Assembly: GCF_910592395.1 (NCBI RefSeq)
Contig: NC_088315.1
Location: forward strand, 11,164,501-11,228,500
DNA: 64,000 nucleotides
DNA from: Lineus longissimus
Lineage: Eukaryota > Nemertea > Pilidiophora > Heteronemertea > Lineidae
Reading direction: 5' to 3'
Shown: positions 56,574 through 64,000 of the stretch, piece after piece
Position numbering within the stretch: position 1 is the first letter of the stretch
Layout of the letters: each line of letters starts with the position of its first letter
The notes under the pieces: model-generated
What the model saw: only the letters and a program-made list of their open reading frames with translations
Told to the model about the DNA's origin: nothing
The model's database searches: none
Program-made: the position numbers and the translations under genes

Positions 56574-56719
56574 GACTATAAAAGGCTTATCTGTTAAATG
56601 CAAAAATATTGCAATTTCGGTAAGATTACTTCTTGCCTTTTACGTCGAAATGAAACATGTCAAAGGATACTACCACCTGCAAGGCCTGTATAATAAAAAA
56701 GAAACTAATATGACCCATT

Positions 56720-56837
56720 GGGCGATATGAATAAAGACAAGTAAATGCTTTTACTATAATTTTGTACAGCAAGGCCTAGTGTAAATGTACATGGAGTTTT
56801 AGATAAAAGCATTTGCTGGTCTTTATTCATTTCACCC
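56720..56837. mobile_element. 118-bp MITE with 34-bp inverted repeats
   Basis: The left end GGGCGATATGAATAAAGACA and the reverse complement of the right end, GGGTGAAATGAATAAAGACC, continue to AAATGCTTTTA. A truncated inverted copy is at 3827-3926. The termini resemble those of the 1.07-kb element at 4442. Confidence 0.8.
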
Positions 56838-57448
56838 ATGATGTTCACTGGCCTATTACCAGTATAAGTCTCAGCATAAAACTTTGACTGATGTGATTGG
56901 GAGCAGTAAATATGACATCATCAGAAAATCAGGCAGTATAAGTGTTGCTTATAGCTGAGCTATCAGAAATTCTTTATATCTCTATGGCATAAACCTGTCC
57001 TTATTATTGTAGGAAACTGTACCAGCTGTTACGTGATTAAGGTCATATTCTATGTTCTCTCACCTCTATGCCCAGAAAAATGCAAAGCGTCTATTTTGAT
57101 GTTTATAACACAATTAGTCAATCAACTGCTAACATTGCAATTGTTTACATTATACAGAGTCAAAATCCAGTATGAGGAATTATACCACTTTTGAAGATGT
57201 TTTTTAACATATTATTGGAATTTATACAATATATTTTTCCCATGTTACCCGGCCAGTACACCTGTACGTCATTCCAATGGGAGGATATCACAACACTGAT
57301 GAAGGCATACATGTACGTTAAAAGAAATATAGATTGTGTTCAAACTAACGCTTCTGGCGATAAGCCCATGCTGCCAAAGTCATATAATAGGTCCCTTAAA
57401 GGCCATGTATATGTATGGCATGCCTGAAAAACCCTCGTAATGTCCTCA

Positions 57449-57614
57449 TTAATGCCTCCTGTTTGTTTCTTCCTTGTTTTGAATGGTGACGGCCTCTGTC
57501 CAGACAGAAACAGCGTGCTTCACAAGAATTTCCCTGGGAAACATTCCGTTACTCAGCGAAGGAATTTCTGTGCCATCCTTGGAGTTGATGTATTCTGTTA
57601 TTACATCAGCGAGG
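57449..57614 (-). CDS. RNF213: RNF213-like terminal exon 8 (166 bp) with stop
   Basis: Strong acceptor TTTCTTCTAAATTTTTCAG before 57614. Phase 2 matches exon 7 (GG|C gives Gly). Encodes LADVITEYINSKDG, IPSLSNGMFPREILVKHAVS and VWTEAVTIQNKEETNRRH, then TAA. Confidence 0.75.
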
Positions 57615-60600
57615 CTGAAAAATTTAGAAGAAACCTTGTTGATGCACATGTTGGGATTGCAGGTTATGCCTGACCCGCTCAGGCTATAGTAGACACTTTG
57701 GGGCAAAGACATGTATCCAGTTATTGGCATGGGTTGATTGCGCACAATATGTTTTATTTTCAGAAAATATCTTTAAAAACAAGATCATCAAAGTTACTTA
57801 AAGTGTCAGTATATAGCATTTAAAATCGTTCGAATCACAGTTTACTTGGGAGACAACAAGTGAGATAAATCAAAACTGACCAAATTTCTGTGCATAAATA
57901 TTGCCACATGAAAAACGTTGGGCTTTTTTAATCGGCCATTCAAGGGACAAATATCTTGGCGCCAAAAACATACGTCAGCCATGTTGGCGAAAATGACGTC
58001 ATACCATGTAAAATTTAAGAAGGATGTCGGGGAGTCGCTGATAAAAATGACACACCTCGCTTCAACAGTGGTTGTTATGATGCAATATACAATCTTGTGA
58101 CGTCACACCATGTAAATGGCAGCCCTCATGGACCAGTGCGGTTTTTTTGCAAGAATTGCCAGCGATTTAAACTTGTAATTAAAGGTAATTGAATGTGCAT
58201 TAATTTAAGATAATTAGGTCAATTTTGGCAAAAATGCAGATACAACTAGTTAACCCTGAGCCGGCGAACTGTGACTTACCCGAAGTTAGCATTATCGACT
58301 GCATCCTCATCGTTTCTACTTTGCTGGGCATTAATGTTCAAAAGAATGCACTCGTGGAGTTCTGACACGAAGGTGTCAATGTTAAGATGCTGCAGAGCAT
58401 TGTGAAGTGAATGAATAACATCATCGTCCAATGGTTGATGGTAGTCGTTGGACACAGTATCAAATGGGTCCTGTAAGGAGAGTTTGCTCAACATTAATAT
58501 AATGCACAATACAATGCATCAATGATCACCCACCAAAATACTTCTCAAGACGAAAGCCCGCAGCACACTGGCCGCCAACTTTGGCGACAAGAAGCGTTCA
58601 GCTGACGCCTCTCGACGCCGAAGTTGGCGGCCAGTGGATCCCGGTCAGAGCACACCTGCCCAGAATCGGCGTCCAGTAGCGTCTTTTCCGCCACTTTAGG
58701 CTGCCATTTTGAAATCATGTGACATCAAGACGCATACTGATTGGCCATAGGCTTGCCGCCGACGCCAATTCAGGCAGCAATCCGTAGGACACCTGGCTTC
58801 TTCTTGCGACACGCGTCAAAAATCAAACATGTTAGATATTTTGCGTTTAGTTGCGGCAAGTGGCGGCAAGTCGCGTTCGCCGACACCATTCGTAGCAGAC
58901 TAGGGATTTTTCAGGTGTTCAGGACTCTTGCGGCAAAAAACGCCTGTGAACGCCGAAGTTGACGGCTAGTGTGCTACGGGCTTTAAATGGGCATCACAAG
59001 AAATCAAAGGTTTTGATTAAAACCCTTTTAATGTCACAGAGACCACATTATGTGTCAGCATATAAAATGTTACATAACGTTACATATTCAACCAAAATTA
59101 CGGACAACGCTCCAGGGACTGGCTTTTATAAGACAACGCAAACCCCACTGCTCTTTATAACTTTGCAGACTTTATTTTGAGAGAAATGTGCAAAAGATGC
59201 ATGAAACATTTAGCGCATGACCTGAGAGTGCAATACAAATGTTCAATAAAAATGTTTAATTGCACGAGAATGCTCGAGATCATTTCTCATGCAATCCAGA
59301 CTCTGATTGTTGAAAGACCGTTGACTTTTACGTCATTTTCATTGTCGTCCTTTTTCCACATTATTGCGTTGGAATTCAGCCAGGTCGCGAAGTCTTGACG
59401 ATGTCATGAGATCGTGACGTCGTCAACTCAAGCATTACATCTTCTTCGACGTTTTCACGTCATGAGGGATTCGGGTCAACAATGACAAAACTTGCCTTTT
59501 TACCTTCATTTTTGTACTATTATGGCGATATTTGTGGTATATGATAAATAAAAACTGCACTCGTGTCTGATCCTCATCATCCAGATCACACTCAATGATT
59601 TTCTACCGCCTGTAAGCTCCTGACCTGCCACCTCGAGTTTTCAGGCCGTCAAAAATCATCTTGTCCAATCTGGATATGAGGATCAGCCACTCGTGCAGTT
59701 TTCTTAATTGAATGTTTAATGATGGATTAAGAACATTTCGCTAAGGGGGGAAACACACTATGGACTATATTATACCAACGTTTCGCTTTTATTCAAGCTT
59801 CTTCAGGGTAAACTATTTTCACAAAATACGGACAGATTAAGGTACTGCATGCTTCTTGAGAGACTTAGACCTCATGACCATTAATATCTAAGAGTAAAAG
59901 CACATAATAGAATCATTTGTTGTCGGGACACTGTCCTTGATACTTGAAACTGGCCCAGCAATATTTCTTGCAACTGCTTTCCCTTAGGTTTTGAAAAATG
60001 TCCAAGAGAAGATGAAATGAAGATGAGAACTGATGTACATGTATAACACACACATTGTTAAATAAAATGATGACGGTGTACATGTAGTTACCGATTGGTA
60101 GTGGAACATTTGTCTTGACATCTCCAAGGACAGAGTCAACCATAGAGACTGGATGTGCATCAGTAGGCAATGTTGACGGATCTGAAATTTAAATTTCAAA
60201 ACAAATTACTTTGGAAATAGATCAATGAGGTGCTCAAGGTGTTCAATGAGTGGATTTAGGACTTAAAGAGAGAGAAATGGTCAGATTAAAAATATTGTGA
60301 ACTTTCATAAATTCGCCCGAAGAGGCACATACCTGCGTCGTGAAAATCTTCTCAGACATCTTAAGGGGGTCACACATGAATGTGATCAGTTTTGCCTTCG
60401 GATCTCCACCAACCGAGAGGAGGAAGTGGATAGCCACATCAAGATGGGCCAAAGAGTCAGGTAGGCTGTGATAGTGGAGACGGCAGTCTTGCACTATCTG
60501 CATCTGCATGGCATGGCTCAAAGGCACCTGTAGAATGAATAAACAAACAAAGGGTATCAGGACAATTCCCTCCTGGACAATCCCCCCTCCCCCCGTCAAT

Positions 60601-63600
60601 TGCCCCATTCAAATTGCCTCCCAGTAATATTACCCTTCGAAAAATTTCCTGAGATCTTCCTTTTATTTATTATGAAAGATCCGTTTTTTCCACAATGATT
60701 CAATGAGTTCTTGAGTTTCACAGGATCCGCCATACAATGTTTCAAGATCCTTGTAGTCATAGCCATAGACAATTTCGAAAAATGAAGTTAACTACAATTG
60801 GTCGACAGCTTCTCTTAAATGGGTTTGCACAATGTTAAGCAGAAGGACTTGGCTGGAGGGAGAGAGACTTGGGAGTGCAAACAGAGGAGAAAACACCTTT
60901 GTAAAGCAAAAGTTCAGCTCCAAAGGGGCAATTTAACAGGGGCCCAAAGGGGGCAATTTAATGGAAGGGGGGGGGGGGGTAATTTGACTGGGAATTGTCC
61001 TAGAACCCAAACTAAGGATGTCTTTTTGTCAGAATTTAGCTCAGACATATTTAGAAAAACAAATGTTATAAATTTGATGCCAAAGTAAGCCTCCACTAAA
61101 TTTCAATTCAAGTGAATAAAACACTTCAGTTGCCTACCTGAGAAATCTTGGACCTCAATGCATGGAATTCAACAGCGTTACTGTAATCCCCTCGAAAAAC
61201 AATGGATGATACCTAGATAAACAGAAGAGATGATGAATACTCATATGAAGTAATTATTAGAAAGAGACACTGCCAGTGAATCCCTAGGGCCCTCATTTTA
61301 TGTTAACATGTTTTTAGGCAATGAAACCAAAGCGCACCATTTTTTGGATATGTTTGAAAAATACCCACTTGCGAACATTATGCACGTCATTCATGATGGC
61401 AAATCTGCACAAGAAAAACTTTCTGAAAAGAGAAATCGTGTCCGATGCCCTTCCTGCTGAGATTTGTTTATAATCCTGATAACCTTGATAGTTAGAGGAT
61501 ATATGTTGTAGTAATTTCATACCTAATCTACCTTTGGTCTGGGAGTGGGAGACCTTGCCACCTGCTATACCTGCACTGCCAAGATGATAAAATATCTACC
61601 TGAATCATTAGACCACATGCTGTCAATTTGAACAATAGGGCAGTCCAAAAACAACGCATAAGACTGCATTCGGATCCGATCGGATCGAACTCCATTCCAG
61701 ACCGGATGTGGTCTCATTCAAATGTACCCGTTTAGACGTTCAACAGAATGAGGACTGATGTGGACCAATTTTTTTGGGTTCCACGAACAATCCGCAGAAT
61801 GTCGCGGTGACAGCACTGATTTAGCTCTAATACGCATGCGTGTAGGTAAAAAATTACTCCACATCATGACATGAGATCGCATAAGCCCCGATTGCGTTTA
61901 GACGACCGAATTTGATCCGGATGCATCCGGACTTGCCTCGACGGAACCAGCAAAAGAGGTGGACCACTTGGAGTCCTGATGGGACCACATGAGTCCCAAT
62001 TGGATTGCGTTTACACCCGGGAAATTCAGACTGCATTCAGATTCGATCGGATCTCAGCGGGTCTATTTTCAGTCGTCTAAACGGCCCTATTGAGCCGAGA
62101 ATTATTTCCTTACAAAATAAGTGGAAATGTGTAAGATCTCATTTGATGATAATTTTCAGCGTTCTGGCGTATGTTGGAATTACAGGAAAGGTAGACATAT
62201 GCGGTATTAAAGTGATCTAACATTTAACACTCTGACATAGGGCCTACCTCGAACCGCAACTTTGGTTTTCCTCTAAGAAGTCTTTCCTCAAGTTGTCTTT
62301 CTATTCCACTGAAGTCATAACTGATGACAGTGCCCTTCCCAATCTCCAGGGAGTAGTTGCAATGGGCAAGGACCATGGGTAGAAGGTCCTTCTCAGGGTC
62401 ATAGGAGATCAGATGTGCGGGTGTGGCTTCTTTAGTGCTGAACTCGGGCAGTTCACTTGATCTGAATATACAGCAGTTACATCAGTAAGTTTTCTACCGG
62501 TCATTAATCACACTCATCCTACTTTTAAGATGTCCAATTTATAAAGGCATATGTCAACTTCAGCCGACTAACAAAACAGAACACCTTTAGCCTTTGAATG
62601 TTGAAGGGTTACTCCATTTTATTGTGATTGAGGAAAATTTGATGGAGTTTCACAGTAATGTTGAAATATATTCTGTATGTCTATCAACGCAATTGAAAAT
62701 TTCCAAATTCAATTGCAAATTTCAAATCTCTAAGGGATACCTTTAATGCATTTCCCTAAAAAGACACTTAATAGGTGTGTCAATTCACCACATGTCAATA
62801 TAAGGCCAAATAATCTGATTTGGAGACAAGATAATTTCATTGTAAACCTTTGACAATTCTAAAACAAACAGGCACACTAATTTTGTCCTGTATGTGGTAT
62901 CGGTTGGTTGGGTCTGCAATGACCATGCTGTTTGTTGTTTAGTTTAGCCTGCTACATTGTAGTGTGCACATGCATATAATTAACAGAGCGCGAAAATATC
63001 ATGGCTGAATTGTGAGTCGTTGTCGTTCAATGTCAGCTGTCCAACAAAGTGAAGTTGGGCCTTAGTAAACGCCCGTCCTACGAACCCAAGGACGTAGCAG
63101 ATTTCATATTTATAGGTCTCAAAGAACCAGCTATGCCACTGTACAGACCAATTTAGCTGAACTCACGCTTTCTCCTTGTATCTACAATATGACATGATGA
63201 ATTCGTTGTGTTTCCTCGTGAGGAACTCAAGCAGCATGACAGAACAGAGGCCTAGTCCCTGCGAACATGGAATTAGCATGGCAATAGGCGTTTCACCATC
63301 CACAGCCAGCTCGCAGTTGTCCCGGGGGAGTGTGTACCCACTCGCGGCTGGAAAAACAAACGCAACAATTATACTGCTGTTTGCTTCATATATAATGAAA
63401 CCGAAAAATGCTTTTTAACCATTAAAGAAATTCGGCTAGCCACCATTGCATTGGACAATCTAAGGGTCTTGGGCTTATGAATTTTAGTATGGTGTTTTCT
63501 AATGAGTAGGCTACATAAACAGCATTGAATAGCTTACTGTATGTTCGAAGTGCATCTCGGACACACTTCCAGGCTTCAGCAAACTCGTCCACCAATTTCT

Positions 63601-63621
63601 TGATCTCGTCCCTTTGTGCTA
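57449..63621 (-). CDS. RNF213: RNF213/mysterin-like giant E3 ubiquitin ligase, C-terminal eight exons
   Basis: RNF213 is a very large cytosolic AAA+ ATPase and ubiquitin ligase that acts on lipid droplets and in defence against intracellular microbes. Here eight exons encode about 398 residues ending in a stop at 57449, matching its C-terminal domain. Recognised blocks are: LIPCSQGLGLCSVMLLEFL.RKHNEF; SYDPEKDLLPMVLAHCNYSL then EIGKGTVISYDFSGIERQL and RGKP; LAHLDVAIHFLLSVGGDP; HIQSLWLTL; DPFDT...LNIDTFVSELHE. All splice sites are GT-AG and every exon phase fits the next (1-1, 2-2, 0-0, 0-0, 0-0, 0-0, 2-2), so this part of the gene is intact. The AAA+ core and RING lie beyond the right edge. 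The identification rests on remembered conserved blocks, not on a search. Confidence 0.75.
58280..58470 (-). CDS. RNF213: RNF213-like exon 7 of 8 (191 bp)
   Basis: Acceptor CTCCTTACAG, donor TTCGG|GTAAGT. Starts in phase 0 and ends in phase 2. Encodes DPFDTVSNDYHQPLDDDVIH and LNIDTFVSELHECILLNI. Confidence 0.8.
58553..58984 (+). mobile_element. Intact 432-bp MITE in an RNF213-like intron
   Basis: AAAGCCCGCAGCACACTGGC at 58553 and, reverse-complemented, AAAGCCCGTAGCACACTAGC from 58984 are terminal inverted repeats extending about 34 bp (GCCAACTTTGGCG). It lies between exons 6 and 7. It is the uninterrupted counterpart of 23731-24835, in opposite orientation. Confidence 0.85.
59695..59820. repeat. 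Possible retroelement end in an intron
   Basis: The words CCAACGTTTCGCTTTTATTC and AAGCTTCTTCAGGGTAAAC resemble the ends of Penelope-like or related repeats that carry 'AACGTTTCG...CTTCTTCAGG'. No reverse transcriptase is present. Weak call. Confidence 0.25.
60092..60181 (-). CDS. RNF213: RNF213-like exon 6 of 8 (90 bp)
   Basis: Acceptor AAATTTCAG, donor CAATCG|GTAACT. Exactly 30 codons in phase 0, including HCLLMHIQSLWLTLSLEMSR. Phase 0 is required by both neighbours and settles the frame, although another frame is also open. Confidence 0.7.
60333..60527 (-). CDS. RNF213: RNF213-like exon 5 of 8 (195 bp)
   Basis: Acceptor CATTCTACAG, donor ACGCAG|GTATGT. Exactly 65 codons, phase 0. Contains LPDSLAHLDVAIHFLLSVGG followed by DPKAKLITFM, a block typical of the C-terminal domain. 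Confidence 0.8.
61138..61212 (-). CDS. RNF213: RNF213-like exon 4 of 8 (75 bp)
   Basis: Acceptor TTTATCTAG, donor TCTCAG|GTAGGC. Exactly 25 codons, phase 0 on both sides, including VSSIVFRGDYSNAVEFHALR. Confidence 0.75.
61511..61600 (+). repeat. Intronic repeat, inverted partner at 63805-63890
   Basis: TAATCTACCTTTGGTCTGGG, AGTGGGAGACCTTGCCACC and CTGCACTGCCAAGAT match the reverse complement of 63805-63890 with scattered differences over about 75 bases. It may be a SINE. Both copies are in introns of the RNF213-like gene. Confidence 0.6.
61633..62092. mobile_element. Probable hAT-type MITE (460 bp) in an RNF213-like intron
   Basis: CAATAGGGCAGTCCAAAAAC at 61633 and the reverse complement of the right end, CAATAGGGCCGTTTAGACG, share about 10 terminal bases. 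The interior repeats words such as GATCGGATC, GCGTTTAGACGAC and GCATTCAGAT. A possible 8-bp target duplication is poorly matched. It lies between exons 3 and 4. Confidence 0.45.
62248..62461 (-). CDS. RNF213: RNF213-like exon 3 of 8 (214 bp)
   Basis: Acceptor TATATTCAG, donor TTCGAG|GTAGGC. Encodes the best-conserved block: SYDPEKDLLPMVLAHCNYSL, EIGKGTVISYDFSGIERQLE and ERLLRGKPKLRFE. Confidence 0.85.
63167..63347 (-). CDS. RNF213: RNF213-like exon 2 of 8 (181 bp)
   Basis: Acceptor TTTTTCCAG, donor AAAGC|GTGAGT. Encodes GYTLPRDNCELAVDGETPIA, then LIPCSQGLGLCSVMLLEFLT and RKHNEFIMSYCRYKEK. The GLGLCS block followed by a HNEF helix is a hallmark of the family. Confidence 0.8.
63538..63621 (-). 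CDS. RNF213: RNF213-like exon 1 of 8 in window (84 bp)
   Basis: Acceptor TTATTACAG before 63621, donor ACA|GTAAGC after 63538. Begins in phase 1 and ends in phase 1. Encodes AQRDEIKKLVDEFAEAWKCV and RDALRTY, an amphipathic helix. Confidence 0.75.
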
Positions 63622-64000
63622 CTGTAATAAGAATGAACAATTGAAGGATTTAAGTGAACACACAGATTTACACCGTACGCCTTCATGACCTAATCATGCA
63701 CAATAAAACTTGACACTAGCTGACAACATAATCTCAAATCTGCACTAGATACAAATTTCCACTTCCTTAGTTCTTGGCTCATTCTACCAGTTTACAGGAG
63801 GTGTTCTACTGATTCAGATAGATAACACAATATTGGCAGTGCCAGCACAGCCGGTAGCAAAGTCTCACACTCCCAGACCAATGGTAGATTACATAAGATT
63901 ACTACCACTTTCTTCCTTAAGAGCTATCAAGGAAATAAGGATAAGAAACAAGACTCGGCAGAAGGGTCATCACAGATCCTAGACAGATTTCAACTTATAT
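63622..64000 (-). other. RNF213-like intron continuing to the window edge
   Basis: Sequence upstream of the first visible exon. Phase 1 at 63621 requires a further exon beyond 64000. No exon is recognised here. Confidence 0.6.
63805..63890 (-). repeat. Inverted partner of the intronic repeat at 61511
   Basis: See 61511-61600. The reverse complement reads CCATTGGTCTGGGAGTGTGA then GACTTTGCTACCGGCTGTGC. Confidence 0.6.

Larger units (their letters stand above)
55576..57448. other. 3' flank of the RNF213-like gene, with two hairpin MITEs
   Basis: No exon is recognised. Minus-strand AATAAA words lie near 56821, 56768 and 56392 and could serve as poly(A) signals for the gene ending at 57449, though they are far away and two fall in MITEs. 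Confidence 0.4.

Noticed and set aside
57295-57320. Hammerhead ribozyme (CTGATGA word)
   Set aside because: CTGATGA words here, at 13592 and at 51068 lack a nearby GAAA partner and stems.
60092-60181. Alternative reading of exon 6 as PSTLPTDAHPVSMVDSVL
   Set aside because: That frame is open but needs a phase-1 upstream exon; exons 5 and 7 are both phase 0, which selects the HCLLMHIQSLWLTL frame.

Overview
This is eukaryotic, intron-rich, AT-leaning DNA from a marine invertebrate. I cannot name the species. A Toll-like receptor, an RNF213-type exon series, frequent TACATGTA-type words and a dense mix of small inverted-repeat transposons would fit amphioxus, an echinoderm, a hemichordate or a lophotrochozoan. 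There are no bacterial-style operons, and most open frames in the window are chance.

Three host-type protein-coding loci can be supported. (1) A Toll-like receptor exon lies on the minus strand at 13737-15869: leucine-rich repeats, a C-terminal cysteine cap, a membrane helix and a divergent TIR domain. It has no usable ATG of its own and begins at a good splice acceptor. (2) A THAP zinc-finger first exon lies on the minus strand at 28999-29352. (3) Eight consecutive, phase-compatible exons on the minus strand at 57449-63621 encode about 398 residues that I recognise as the C-terminal end of an RNF213/mysterin-like giant E3 ligase. The stop codon is at 57449 and the rest of the gene lies beyond the right edge of the window. 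The Toll-like receptor and the RNF213-like protein would both fit innate defence; the window shows no physical link between them.

Most of the rest is transposon-derived. From left to right: a pogo/Tigger-like transposase remnant (1807-2235); a 1.19-kb PIF/Harbinger element with transposase (6104-7291); a 48-bp minisatellite (10330-10912); a Foldback-like element whose arms are 15-bp tandem repeats, with an 8-bp target duplication and a LINE 3' end inside (20652-22584); a MITE split by a second MITE (23731-24835); a CR1-like LINE 3' end (31590-32290); a 759-bp element with a 9-bp target duplication (32451-33209); a decayed I-type LINE with endonuclease, reverse transcriptase and RNase H remnants, itself split by a Harbinger-type MITE (33540-37846); and a second copy of that MITE, split by further elements (39877-41449).

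From 41.5 to 53 kb the region is accessory DNA. It holds a 739-bp inverted-repeat element, a local segmental duplication (43.1-47.0 kb), a 1665-bp element with an 11-bp target duplication whose unoccupied paralogous site is kept 1.1 kb away, an 826-bp foldback nested inside that element, a 1128-bp MULE-like element, and a 3.64-kb inverted-repeat element. The last contains two almost identical 444-bp repeats around a 550-bp core, and a tRNA-like tandem array. The introns of the RNF213-like gene also carry MITEs.

I see no CRISPR array, rRNA or intact tRNA gene. The most interesting material is the set of datable nested insertions (paralogous empty site, composite 444-bp repeats, Foldback arms), the Toll-like receptor with a degenerate TIR, and a short unrecognised reading frame that keeps its frame and stop codon through indels in three local copies.
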